Shown in pieces: positions 1-8,532 of a stretch of DNA of 64,000 nt. The position numbers and the translations under genes were made by a program. Each line of letters starts with the position of its first letter. The first letter of the stretch is position 1. The notes beneath the pieces were generated by a model that was given only the letters and a program-made list of their open reading frames with translations, ran no database searches and was not told the DNA's origin. This DNA comes from Mucilaginibacter corticis (GTDB taxonomy: Bacteria; Bacteroidota; Bacteroidia; Sphingobacteriales; Sphingobacteriaceae). The stretch covers positions 434,001 to 498,000 of the forward strand of contig NZ_VLPK01000003.1 in the NCBI RefSeq assembly GCF_007558865.1, written 5' to 3'.

Positions 1-247
1 TGTAGCGGATACCGCCCTTTGTTGGTGACTGGTGGTGCGAGTGCTCTACGCGCCAGGCATCTATCACTTCAAAACCATTACCCCTGCGGATAGGGAAACG
101 GAAGCGGTAAACGCTGTTGCATGATTTTATCTGGTCTAATAAACCGGCGTCGTGTTTGGTAAATTGTGCGGCGTAGTCAAAATTGCTGCATACATCAGCA
201 AAGAAATGAGTATCCAGGGTTAAGGATGATGAATTAATGGTAGCCAT
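1..247 (-). CDS. gdhA: Glu/Leu/Phe/Val dehydrogenase, N-terminal part (cut by window edge)
   Basis: Reading the minus strand from the ATG at 247 gives about 82 residues that run off the left edge. They include [14 protein letters not shown], the substrate-binding dimerisation-domain motif of NAD(P)-dependent glutamate dehydrogenases, preceded by a stretch ([19 protein letters not shown]) typical of that family. The enzyme interconverts glutamate and 2-oxoglutarate plus ammonium in the cytoplasm. The NAD(P)-binding domain and catalytic lysine lie outside the window, so cofactor preference cannot be judged. About 150 bp separate it from the ccm genes upstream, so it probably has its own promoter. 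Confidence 0.88.
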   Translation of the reverse strand, partial: MATINSSSLTLDTHFFADVCSNFDYAAQFTKHDAGLLDQIKSCNSVYRFRFPIRRGNGFEVIDAWRVEHSHHQSPTKGGIRY

Positions 248-399
248 AGCTCGATGTTATAAATATGAATTTGTTAATAAACGATGCAAATTTGATACAT
301 ATTTTATCAAAATCGCAATTTATTATCACTGATGACAGTATACTTATATCAACAACAGTATGAAAACTATGTTTAAACAGCTACGGACTATTTTTCAGG

Positions 400-609
400 C
401 TATTTTTCTTTTTCGATTTTTTTTAACCGACGGTCTATTGAGAACAGGTAAATTGATAATCCGGCAAAAATTATAACAATTGTAGCTATAACAACATATA
501 TTTTACCCGAGCTGCGAAATGCATCGGCCATTTCAACAGACTGTGGTTGTTGTGCAAAAGTTGTCACGAAAGACAGGAGTAGTAATAATAAGATAAGTGA
601 CTTCTTCAT
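400..609 (-). CDS. ccmD: CcmD-family small membrane protein
   Basis: A 69-aa protein with a signal-peptide-like first segment (residues 4-19, ending TTFAQQ), a second membrane helix at about residues 37-56 and a basic tail (DRRLKKIEKEK). In the ccm system CcmD is a small single-helix factor that helps release holo-CcmE from the CcmABC haem exporter. Its ATG directly abuts the stop codon of ccmC, so the two are translationally linked. Assignment rests on size, topology and position; the sequence itself is too short to be decisive. Unlike E. coli CcmD it has an apparent cleavable leader, as I recall for Bacteroidota versions. Confidence 0.7.
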   Translation of the reverse strand: MKKSLILLLLLLSFVTTFAQQPQSVEMADAFRSSGKIYVVIATIVIIFAGLSIYLFSIDRRLKKIEKEK

Positions 610-1284
610 TTAATTTATGTTGTTTCTTTTGTTCTCAATTAAACGGATACGGTAACGCAAGGTGGCAATCCAAACTGCCATAAAGCTCCAACCCATCATA
701 GCAGGATAAAAAGCCAGTTTCATACCGTTATCCAAATCATATTTACCAAATGCAGGGTTACCGCCGCTGCCCGGGTGCAATGAATCTGTTAACCGTGGCA
801 ACACAAATATCAGCACGATCATTATCGGGAAAGCGAATATGTTGTAAATGGCAGAGATCTTTGCCCGCTTTTGTTCTTCGTCTATCGAGTTGCGTAATAC
901 CAGGTATGCGCAATACAGTAAAAAGGCTATGGCGGCGCTATTTTGCTTAGGATCACCGCTCCAAAACTCTCCCCAGGTATATTTGGCCCACATCATACCG
1001 GTTATCAACCCCATGGTAAAAAATACGAGACCGGTATTTACACATTCAACAGCTGCCAGGTCATACTCTTCTTTACCTGTATTTAAATATTTGATGCTAA
1101 AGTACACCGAGATCGAAAATACAGATAGCATCCCCATCCACATAGGTACGTGGAAGTACAGGTTCCTTATAGTTTCGTGAAGAACGGGTAACTTAGGAAC
1201 AGGCAGTATTAAACCGGTTATAAACGTAGAGAGTATCAGCAATACTACCAGTACCTTCCACCAAGTTTGATATATAAATTTCAT
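610..1284 (-). CDS. ccmC: Cytochrome c maturation haem-handling protein CcmC/CcsA family
   Basis: A 224-aa polytopic membrane protein with about six helices. It carries the tryptophan-rich haem-binding motif as WGEFWSGDPKQNSA (about residue 105), flanked by periplasmic histidines in FHVPMW (about residue 44) and in SLHPGSGG (about residue 170), the pattern expected of CcmC. CcmC presents haem to the chaperone CcmE for attachment to c-type cytochromes. It is the fourth of five minus-strand genes with ccmB and ccmD; a dihaem cytochrome c encoded at 33.7-34.2 kb is a possible client. No ccmE or ccmA is in view. Confidence 0.88.
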   Translation of the reverse strand: MKFIYQTWWKVLVVLLILSTFITGLILPVPKLPVLHETIRNLYFHVPMWMGMLSVFSISVYFSIKYLNTGKEEYDLAAVECVNTGLVFFTMGLITGMMWAKYTWGEFWSGDPKQNSAAIAFLLYCAYLVLRNSIDEEQKRAKISAIYNIFAFPIMIVLIFVLPRLTDSLHPGSGGNPAFGKYDLDNGMKLAFYPAMMGWSFMAVWIATLRYRIRLIENKRNNIN

Positions 1285-1326
1285 GTTGATTAGTTGGCAA
1301 ATGTAGTAATAATTTGTATTGACCGC

Positions 1327-2550
1327 TTATTTATGTTGTGTGTCGTCAAAGCTTTGCGTCGGCACATAATCAACCGGCAACAGCTCTGATAAGCGCGACT
1401 GGCTCCAGGTACCTTCATAAAGCGGCTCACCGTTTATCACTATGCCATTTTTATCAAATAAAGCATAAGGATTTTTATTGTCAGGCAGCGTAATTACACT
1501 TATCTCATAATTAGGCATATCCAGCGGCCTGAAAATATCTTTGTAATTAGCCTCATCACGTTTGCGGGTGTACATTACGTACAAGTAATTTGGGAAGGTT
1601 ATGGCATATATACCAGGTGTTGGTGTGGACCTCAATAGCTCGAATGAAAAATAAGGGATCTGCGTAAGCCGGTCCATATAATATTTTGAGAGATTAGCTA
1701 TCTCAACCCAATGATTGGCAGAATCAATACGGTTAATACTTTTGAATTTGTTTATTTTCTGGCGGATCACCTCATCAGACGGGCGGGTGGGGTTAAGGTA
1801 CCTGGTTAATCGGTGTACTTCAAACCCCTCTTCTTTCAATTTATCTGTATACAACGACCGGTAAAAATGCATTGCCGATCCATAATAAGCAATATCACGA
1901 TTTTTAGCCCAAAGCTTTTTTTGACCGGGCGAACCCGGCAGATCTTCAAACAACCGTTCGCCACCATAGGTGATTATGTTTGCAACGCCGTCACTTTTAA
2001 AATCCTTGAGTAAAAACTTAACCCTGTAGCCAAGGCCGCGGTTTTCTATCACTAAAAACTTATCGGTCTCAGCCTCTAAGATCAGTTTTCTTTTGCTGTA
2101 GGTAAAGTATAAAGCATCGGGATTCAGGATTTGGCAAAGCTTCGCGTTCTCATCCGTACCTATAAATTCTTTTTTAAATTGCTCGAAATTTCTTCGCCAG
2201 TCTGCTTTACTGTTGGTTGATATCACCACCTCTCTTAACTGGATGGTCTTGGGCTGCATTTCAACATCCACGTTTATGGACTCGTCCCCTACCTGCACCT
2301 TTTTAACAAAGTCTTCAAATCCAACCGCAGTTACCACAAGGGTATATTGGCCCGGTCTAAGCTTAGCTAATTCGAATGTACCGTCGTTAGCACTGATGGT
2401 GCCGAATGATGAGTTGCTTAAAAAAACACTTGCCCTTGCTACAGGCGATTTAGACTCTTTTGTTACGATCTTACCGGTAATGCTTACACTTTGCGCGACA
2501 GTAAAAACAGGCAACAAAATACACCATACCACTAACCGGAAAAACCGCAT
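1327..2550 (-). CDS. Exported CarboxypepD_reg-like protein, copy B
   Basis: A 407-aa secreted protein: signal peptide ending in TVAQS (residues 1-20), a carboxypeptidase-regulatory-like beta-sandwich at about 21-110 (SITGKIVTKESKSPVA, then GQYTLVVTAVGFED), the hinge VVIST at about 110, and a C-terminal domain of about 290 residues of unknown function. It is clearly paralogous to the gene just upstream (2663-3880) along its whole length, sharing for example SAMHFYRSL and LLPVDY near the end. The N-terminal domain resembles the start of TonB-dependent receptors but no receptor plug or barrel follows. Lying between ccmB and ccmC it may be co-transcribed with them; a role in haem or cytochrome handling is only inference. 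Confidence 0.8.
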   Translation of the reverse strand: MRFFRLVVWCILLPVFTVAQSVSITGKIVTKESKSPVARASVFLSNSSFGTISANDGTFELAKLRPGQYTLVVTAVGFEDFVKKVQVGDESINVDVEMQPKTIQLREVVISTNSKADWRRNFEQFKKEFIGTDENAKLCQILNPDALYFTYSKRKLILEAETDKFLVIENRGLGYRVKFLLKDFKSDGVANIITYGGERLFEDLPGSPGQKKLWAKNRDIAYYGSAMHFYRSLYTDKLKEEGFEVHRLTRYLNPTRPSDEVIRQKINKFKSINRIDSANHWVEIANLSKYYMDRLTQIPYFSFELLRSTPTPGIYAITFPNYLYVMYTRKRDEANYKDIFRPLDMPNYEISVITLPDNKNPYALFDKNGIVINGEPLYEGTWSQSRLSELLPVDYVPTQSFDDTQHK

Positions 2551-2662
2551 AGATAAATTGACATTAAGGTTTTTTTAAAAAACGCTAATTAAAACATTTA
2601 CCGCTAAATTATTGATCAAAAGAAACATAAAAAATGTTAAATACAGACATTCTAATCTCGTT

Positions 2663-3880
2663 CTAATCTTTACTTAATGGAACTTGGGGCTGTTTGTTAT
2701 AGGGGGTGTAATCAACCGGTAATAATACAGAGATCCGGGCCTTTGACCAGTTACCTTCATATAAAGGGCTATTGCCTACAACCGTTCCGTTACCATCAAG
2801 GGTTATATTGGTGTTGCCATTTATCAGGCTTACAATGGTTGTGGGATAGCTCAGATCATGAGGAACATGGTATACATCCCTGTAATAAGTATCGTCCCAG
2901 CGCATGGTGTACACTACATATAAATGATCAGGGAACGAAACGTTGGTTAACCCCGGTTTGTCCGAACTATGAACAATATCTTTCACAGCAAACGGCCCAA
3001 GAAACTTTTGATGAGTGTAGTGCGATGCTTTTTGCATCTGTGTCCAATATAAAAATGAATCGTCCTTAGCATCTTTGGCTTTTTCCAAATTTTGCTGTAT
3101 CACATCATCGGCAGGGCGTTTGGTGTTAATCTCGCGGCGCAAGCGGTAGATCTTGAATCCTGCATCTTCCAGGCTATCTTTAAAAAGCGACCTGTAAAAA
3201 TGCATGGCCGAGCCATAATAAGCTTCATCACGCTTTTGGTGCCATTTTTTTATTTCATAGCCCCGGCCGGGCAATTCTTCAAAAACTTCGTTACCACTGT
3301 AAACTACATTACCGGTAAGTAATTCGCTTTTAAAGTTTTTAAGGAGAAACTTAACCCGGTAACCTAAAGCATGGTTTTCAACGATCAAAAACTCGTTGGT
3401 ATAAGCCTCAAGAACGGTTTTATTTTCTGTATAACTAAAATTCAATACCTGCGGGTTAGTTATTTTACAATCCTGGGCATTATCATCCGTACCTATAAAA
3501 TCCAGTTTAAATTGGTCAAGGGCCTTCTTTTTATCGGCTTTTGAAATACCTGATATAACAACCTCTTTTAGCTGGGTAGTTTTTGGCGACAATTCGATAT
3601 TTAAGTTAACAGGATTATTGTTTAATGTGACTACCTCTGAATGATCTTCATAGCCTACGGTAGAAACTACCAGGTTATACTGACCCGGCTTAAGCCCGTT
3701 CAGGGTAAATGCCCCATCCTTATCCGTCGAGGTGCCAAAAGACGAATTGCTTAGAAAAACACTTGCCCCGGCTATCGGCGTTTTTGTATCTGCTGCAGAT
3801 ATTTTACCTGTTATCGCTACATTTTGCGCCAGGGTAATTACAGGCAGCAACATCAAAAACATTATTCGGAATAATTTCAT
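2663..3880 (-). CDS. Exported CarboxypepD_reg-like protein, copy A
   Basis: A 405-aa paralogue of the 1327-2550 product. Signal peptide to about residue 19 (VITLAQN), CarboxypepD_reg-like domain to about 110 (AITGKISAADTKTPIAG, GQYNLVVSTVGYED), VVISG hinge, then the same roughly 290-residue C-terminal domain with shared blocks such as FLLKNFKSE and SAMHFYRSLF. The C-terminal domain contains several aromatic and charged residues but no enzyme motif I recognise. Its stop lies 112 bp before the start of copy B and its start 60 bp after ccmB, so the duplication sits inside the ccm cluster. Probably periplasmic or outer-membrane associated. Confidence 0.8.
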   Translation of the reverse strand: MKLFRIMFLMLLPVITLAQNVAITGKISAADTKTPIAGASVFLSNSSFGTSTDKDGAFTLNGLKPGQYNLVVSTVGYEDHSEVVTLNNNPVNLNIELSPKTTQLKEVVISGISKADKKKALDQFKLDFIGTDDNAQDCKITNPQVLNFSYTENKTVLEAYTNEFLIVENHALGYRVKFLLKNFKSELLTGNVVYSGNEVFEELPGRGYEIKKWHQKRDEAYYGSAMHFYRSLFKDSLEDAGFKIYRLRREINTKRPADDVIQQNLEKAKDAKDDSFLYWTQMQKASHYTHQKFLGPFAVKDIVHSSDKPGLTNVSFPDHLYVVYTMRWDDTYYRDVYHVPHDLSYPTTIVSLINGNTNITLDGNGTVVGNSPLYEGNWSKARISVLLPVDYTPYNKQPQVPLSKD

Positions 3881-3940
3881 GCGGAAGAATTATACGCTTG
3901 TTTTAAAGTTTATTAAAACGCACATCGGGTGTTAGTATTG

Positions 3941-4624
3941 TTAATCTCGCCATAAATATGGAAAGAGTAATAAAGCTGTTGCTATCACTATCGCGTTTAT
4001 GGCGCAAAGCGCTCCTATATCGCCATAGCTCAGGCTACGCTCAATGCCGTCCATAGCATTTTTGCTCAGGCGGATCAGCATTAAAATAACAGGGATAATA
4101 ACCGGAAAACTCAATATAGCCATTAAAGTACCGTTATTGCCCGCTTTTGACGCGATGGCAGATATCATGGTAAACACAGTAGAAAAACTGATACTGCCCA
4201 AAATCACTACCAGGAAATAAAACAACGGATCGCCAATGGTATTGGTAAAAAAAAGCAGGTAAACTATCAATGCCAATGTGCTGAGTAACGACATCAGCAA
4301 AATATTGTAAATAGTTTTTGAAAGGATAATAGCGTGCGGGCTGGCAATTGAGTAATAGTACAGCAACCTGTTCTTACTCTCCTGCATAAAACTTTTGGCT
4401 ATAGCGTTAACCGATGCAAACAAAATAATGATCCAGAACAGCACATTCCACACCACTTTATAGCCCTGGCTTTTATCAAAACCCGGTGTTAGGTTAAAAG
4501 ATATATAACATATAAACACCGTAGAAACTACATACAGCAACACGCCGTTAAACGCGTATTTTGATCGCCACTCCAGCACTACTTCTTTTTTAAAAAGCTC
4601 CCACGTTTGGTCAAAGAGTTTCAT
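3941..4624 (-). CDS. ccmB: Haem exporter membrane subunit CcmB
   Basis: A 227-aa membrane protein with about six helices, opening with the CcmB-type cytoplasmic segment (WELFKKEVVLEWRSKYAFN) and ending in a short basic tail. CcmB is the permease-like partner of CcmC and the ATPase CcmA in system I cytochrome c maturation. It is the first gene of the minus-strand cluster running down to ccmD. Strikingly no ccmA is adjacent: upstream is a divergently oriented methyltransferase. The ATPase must be encoded elsewhere if the system is complete. Confidence 0.85.
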   Translation of the reverse strand: MKLFDQTWELFKKEVVLEWRSKYAFNGVLLYVVSTVFICYISFNLTPGFDKSQGYKVVWNVLFWIIILFASVNAIAKSFMQESKNRLLYYYSIASPHAIILSKTIYNILLMSLLSTLALIVYLLFFTNTIGDPLFYFLVVILGSISFSTVFTMISAIASKAGNNGTLMAILSFPVIIPVILMLIRLSKNAMDGIERSLSYGDIGALCAINAIVIATALLLFPYLWRD

Positions 4625-4636
4625 GGGGTAAAAATA

Positions 4637-4670
4637 GTGATTAGAGATTAGTTAATTGGTGATTAGTTAA
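4637..4670. repeat. GATTAG-type AT-rich interspersed repeat, copy 1
   Basis: The spacer between ccmB and the divergent methyltransferase holds GTGATTAGAGATTAGTTAAT followed by a further GGTGATTAG. The same words recur at 42472-42504, 45888-45917 and 52313-52346. This copy is the only one of the four not attached to a stop codon. Confidence 0.6.
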
Positions 4671-4690
4671 AAAGGAAGTAATTTTACATT

Positions 4691-5176
4691 ATGCCAGTTA
4701 CCTATTATAAAACGCCCGTGGGCATTTGCTCGATAACAGAAGAAGATGGCTTTATAAGCCGGGTACATATTTTGGATGAAGAACACGAGCCTACCCCGGC
4801 AGAAACACCTTTACTAAAAGAGGTTGTAAAACAAATGGACGAATATTTTGCAGGCACACGCAAGGTATTTGATTTCCCGATAAAACAGGCAGGCACTGAT
4901 TTTCAGCAACAGGTTTGGCAGGAACTGTTAAAAATAGATTACGGAACCACTATCAGTTATAACCAGCAATCTCAACGGATGAAAAGCCCGCTGGCTATCC
5001 GCGCTATCGCGTCGGCAAATGGTAAGAACAACCTTTGGGTTGTTGTACCCTGTCACCGGGTTATCGGCTCAAACGGCAGCCTTACCGGTTACGCGGGCGG
5101 CTTATGGCGCAAGCAATGGCTGCTTGAACATGAAGCTAAAATTATGGGTATAGGCCAGACTAAACTGGCCTTTTAA
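4691..5176 (+). CDS. ogt: Methylated-DNA--protein-cysteine S-methyltransferase
   Basis: A 161-aa O6-alkylguanine-DNA alkyltransferase. The suicide cysteine lies in VVPCHRVIGSNG (about residue 121), followed by the GYAGGLWRK turn of the active site; the helix-turn-helix arginine-finger region is FQQQVWQELLKIDYGTTISY. It transfers alkyl groups from O6-alkylguanine to its own cysteine. There is no AdaA-type domain, so it is a stand-alone repair protein. Its last 17 bp overlap the 3' end of the convergent sensor-kinase gene. Confidence 0.93.
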   Translation: MPVTYYKTPVGICSITEEDGFISRVHILDEEHEPTPAETPLLKEVVKQMDEYFAGTRKVFDFPIKQAGTDFQQQVWQELLKIDYGTTISYNQQSQRMKSPLAIRAIASANGKNNLWVVVPCHRVIGSNGSLTGYAGGLWRKQWLLEHEAKIMGIGQTKLAF

Positions 5177-7094
5177 CCAATAAGTTTTCTATTTTTTTGT
5201 GCAGTTGAGCAGATTGAAATGGCTTTGGTAACACATCATCCATACCTGAATCTAAAGCTTCCTGCTGCTCATAATCAAATGACGCGGCCGACAATGAAAT
5301 TATTGGAATGCTGCGTTTAGGCTCATCAAATTCGATCCTTATTTTTTTGGTAGCCTGGTAACCATTCATTTCCGGCATGTGCGTATCCATCAATATGATA
5401 TCGAAGTCTTTTTCTTTTAGTTTTTCAAGTACTTTAACACCGCTGTTTACAATCTCAACATGCGCATCCCAATCCTCTAAAATTTTTGATAAGAAAAACT
5501 GGTTAACCAGATTATCTTCAGCGACAAGGATTTTCACGTTGGTAAACGGTGTGAAGTCTTCATCTGCAACTATCGCTTTTTCATTTTTTGGTTTATTTGC
5601 AATGGTGTACCAATTAGTAAAAGTAAAGGTACTGCCGCTGCCGGGCCTGCTCACCACAGTAAGATCACCGCCTTTAAGATGGGCCAGTTTTTTTACTATG
5701 GCTAAACCTAAGCCTGTACCGCCATATTTTGCAGCCGTATCATCTGAGGCCTGTTCAAAAGACTCAAAAATATCATCCAAACGATGTGCGGGGATACCGA
5801 TACCGGTATCTTCCACCTCAAACTGAAGCTGTACGCCATCTGTTTTTTTATCAAGCATCTTTACTTTGAGCTTAACATGCCCGCGCTTGGTAAACTTAAT
5901 AGCATTACTTAACAGGTTCATCAGGATCTGGTTCAATCTCAATGAATCTATCATCAGATACTCAGGGATAGTGGGATCCATATCCAAAAAGAACTCTACA
6001 CCTTCTTCATCAGCTTTAAATTTAAGCAAACGATATACGGAGTCAACCAGGTCTGAAAGTTTATTGGGTGATCTGATAATACTGAATTTCCCGGCATCAA
6101 TCTTTGAGATATCCAACACATCATTGATCACGCCAAGCAATGATTGCGAAGAAACCTCTAACAGATCAAGCATATTGCTTTGCTGATCATTTATATGTGT
6201 TTTGCGCAGCAAAGAAGTTAATCCTATAATACCGTTAATGGGCGTACGCAATTCATGGCTCATGTTAGCCAGGAAAGTTTCTTTTGTTTTCTTACCGTAC
6301 TCGGCCAGTTCTTTTGATTTGATCAACTGGTTCTCATAACTTTTTTGCGGCGTAATATCATTGATATTAAAAAACAATGTTTTGTTGCGATACGCTACAC
6401 GGCATTCCACAAATATGGGGGCCTTTGAGAAAGTAGCAAACTGATAATCTAAAACTGCCAGGCTAAGGTTTTCTTTTATGATCTCACCCAGGCGTTTACG
6501 GAAAGGCAGCTTATCTTCTTCAACAACCGCGTCAATGATGCTTTTGCCGATCATCTCAACCGGTCTAAAGCCGAGTATGGTTTCAACAGCCGGGTTAATG
6601 CTTTTTACACGTAGTGTTTCGGCATCGACAACACAAATAATATCAGCCGAGTTTTTTACCACCAAAGCAAAATTTTCAAGCTCATCATTTTTTTGTTTTA
6701 CCTCGGCCTGCGCGCGGGCAAGCTGTATAAATGAATCTACCTTAGCAGCAGTTACATAAGGGTCAAGCGGTTTGTACAGATAATCAACCGCGCCGACACC
6801 TAAGCCTTTAACGGCATATTTGGCATCTTTTGATATCGCGGTAACAAACAATACCAATATATCCTTGGTGCGCGGGTTTGATTTTAGCATTTCTACAAAC
6901 TCAAAACCATCCATCTCGGGCATTTGAACGTCGACAAGTGCTATGGCAATATTATTTTCCCATGCGATTTTAAGGCCATCGTTTGGCGATGTGGTGGTGA
7001 AAAGTTTTATGTCGTTTCGGCTTAACAGTGCCTCAAGCGCAACAATATTTTCTTCTCTGTCGTCAACAATAAGGATATTTACAGGGGTGGGCAT
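5160..7094 (-). CDS. REC-PAS-histidine kinase-REC hybrid protein
   Basis: A soluble 644-aa signalling protein. Domain order: receiver at about 1-120 (phospho-acceptor in ALVDVQMPEMDGF), PAS at about 140-250, HisKA with the H-box FLANMSHELRTPINGI at about 275, HATPase with GGTGLGLAIVKKL at about 480, and a second receiver at about 515-640 (IILMDTHMPEMNGY). No membrane segment is visible. I start at the ATG at 7094 rather than at a TTG two codons upstream. It is the last gene of the kinase-cheR-cheB operon and could receive phosphate from the large CHASE3 kinase, feeding it onward through its own kinase core; output is unknown because no DNA-binding domain is present. Confidence 0.9.
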   Translation of the reverse strand: MPTPVNILIVDDREENIVALEALLSRNDIKLFTTTSPNDGLKIAWENNIAIALVDVQMPEMDGFEFVEMLKSNPRTKDILVLFVTAISKDAKYAVKGLGVGAVDYLYKPLDPYVTAAKVDSFIQLARAQAEVKQKNDELENFALVVKNSADIICVVDAETLRVKSINPAVETILGFRPVEMIGKSIIDAVVEEDKLPFRKRLGEIIKENLSLAVLDYQFATFSKAPIFVECRVAYRNKTLFFNINDITPQKSYENQLIKSKELAEYGKKTKETFLANMSHELRTPINGIIGLTSLLRKTHINDQQSNMLDLLEVSSQSLLGVINDVLDISKIDAGKFSIIRSPNKLSDLVDSVYRLLKFKADEEGVEFFLDMDPTIPEYLMIDSLRLNQILMNLLSNAIKFTKRGHVKLKVKMLDKKTDGVQLQFEVEDTGIGIPAHRLDDIFESFEQASDDTAAKYGGTGLGLAIVKKLAHLKGGDLTVVSRPGSGSTFTFTNWYTIANKPKNEKAIVADEDFTPFTNVKILVAEDNLVNQFFLSKILEDWDAHVEIVNSGVKVLEKLKEKDFDIILMDTHMPEMNGYQATKKIRIEFDEPKRSIPIISLSAASFDYEQQEALDSGMDDVLPKPFQSAQLHKKIENLLVKRPV

Positions 7095-7123
7095 TTGCAA
7101 TTATAAACGTTAGTTTTTTAATA

Positions 7124-7711
7124 TTATTTCTGAAAAAGTTCAAATATATCCTTCGTGTTCAAGATGTATTCTGCCGCGTTTTTATTGATAGCAGCCTGCG
7201 GCATTTCTTTCATTTCAGCATCATCCGGATCCTGGGCTATGGTTAACGAACCGTTTTTACGTAATTTTAGCAGTCCTTCTGCGCCATCGGCGTTTGCGCC
7301 TGAAAATAGAACTGCTGTACATCGATTTTTATAGATTTCTGAAGCGCTTTCAAAAGTTACATCAATTGATGGCTTTGAATACCAAACGGCCTCAGATACA
7401 TCTAAACTAAAAGACTTGTCCTTTTCAATTAGGGTATGGTAGTTGGCAGGCGCGATGTATATAGTATTTTTATTTAAAACGTCCTTATCCGTAACTTCTC
7501 TCATCAACATACGGCTATTATCGGCAAACAGTTTTTCTATCTCACTAAAAAAGTTTTTTTTTCTGTGAATTATAATTATTACGGTCTTGTTTAAATTTTT
7601 AGGAAATAATTTTACGCATTGGTAAATTGGCTTGAACGAACCGGCAGAACCACCCAGCAGAAGCAGTTCTGTATTGCGCCAGCGTTGTATTATGTTATCA
7701 TCAAGAGCCAA
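7124..7711 (-). CDS. cheB: CheB-type protein-glutamate methylesterase catalytic domain
   Basis: A 195-aa stand-alone CheB catalytic domain without the usual N-terminal receiver. The catalytic triad is visible: Ser22 in LGGSAGS, His49 in IIIHRKK and Asp142 in SGANADGAEG. Such enzymes hydrolyse glutamyl methyl esters and can deamidate glutamine. The first in-frame start I can find is a TTG at 7711 that overlaps the 3' end of cheR by 11 bp; the next in-frame ATG would delete the catalytic serine, so TTG is favoured. With no methyl-accepting chemotaxis protein nearby its substrate may be the adjacent CHASE3 kinase; this is inference. Confidence 0.88.
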   Translation of the reverse strand: MALDDNIIQRWRNTELLLLGGSAGSFKPIYQCVKLFPKNLNKTVIIIIHRKKNFFSEIEKLFADNSRMLMREVTDKDVLNKNTIYIAPANYHTLIEKDKSFSLDVSEAVWYSKPSIDVTFESASEIYKNRCTAVLFSGANADGAEGLLKLRKNGSLTIAQDPDDAEMKEMPQAAINKNAAEYILNTKDIFELFQK

Positions 7712-8531
7712 TTTTTTGATATATATTTTCTTTTTGATTAATTACCTTAAACTTCTTCCTGAAATTGTCTGAGCGGATGGTCTCTTTGGCGCCCAGGCAT
7801 AAAAAACCAAGTGGCGCCAGGCTTTTGTAAAACAGATCAAGTATCCGCTCCTGTAATGCTATTTCAAAATAGATGAACACATTACGGCAAGTTATCAGCT
7901 GAAATTCGTTAAACACATTGTCTGATACTAAATTATGAACCGAAAACAGCGTATTTTGTTTCAATTCGCTGTGGATACTGGCCGCGTCATACAGTATGGT
8001 AAAGTGATCTGTTATAGATCCTTCAAGCCCTGCAAGCTGGTAATTTTCTGCATAACTTTTTATTTTGCGCAGGCTATAAATACCTTTTCTTGCTTCTTTA
8101 AGGCATTCTGTATTAATATCTGTACCGTATATAAATGATTTCTTTCGCAAACCGGCTTGTTGTAGTAGTATCGCAAGTGAATAAGCTTCTTCTCCTGATG
8201 AGCAGCCAGCACACCAGATCTTGGCATGCTGATATGATGCCAGGTATGGTATTACCTGCTTGTTGAAAGACGAATAAAAAGTAGGATCGCGAAACATCTC
8301 GGTAACATTTACCGTGATCTCTTCTAAAAACTGCTGAAAGAAACCATTGTCATTTACCAGCGTATGTTTCAGATCATAAAACTGCAGCTTTTTCAGCTGC
8401 ATGATCCTGGTCATTCTTCTTTTTAACGATGCTTTGGTATAACTGCCAAAGTCAAACCCATAGATCTGTTTTACCAGGTCAATGACCTCGGTTACCTGTG
8501 GGGCTGTTATCGTTTCGGCGGTATCATGCAT
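7701..8531 (-). CDS. cheR: CheR-type protein-glutamate O-methyltransferase
   Basis: A 276-aa methyltransferase. The N-terminal helical CheR domain (about 10-70) is followed by a SAM-binding fold with CAGCSSGEEAYSLAILL (motif I, about residue 108), a central TCRNVFIYF and GFLCLGAKET near the end. CheR uses S-adenosylmethionine to methylate glutamates on receptor helices. I start at the ATG at 8531, one base past the kinase stop codon; a TTG four codons earlier is possible. Pairing with a receiverless CheB and hybrid kinases, not with MCP, CheA and CheW, suggests an alternative sensory system. Confidence 0.9.
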   Translation of the reverse strand: MHDTAETITAPQVTEVIDLVKQIYGFDFGSYTKASLKRRMTRIMQLKKLQFYDLKHTLVNDNGFFQQFLEEITVNVTEMFRDPTFYSSFNKQVIPYLASYQHAKIWCAGCSSGEEAYSLAILLQQAGLRKKSFIYGTDINTECLKEARKGIYSLRKIKSYAENYQLAGLEGSITDHFTILYDAASIHSELKQNTLFSVHNLVSDNVFNEFQLITCRNVFIYFEIALQERILDLFYKSLAPLGFLCLGAKETIRSDNFRKKFKVINQKENIYQKIGS

Positions 8532-8532
8532 G

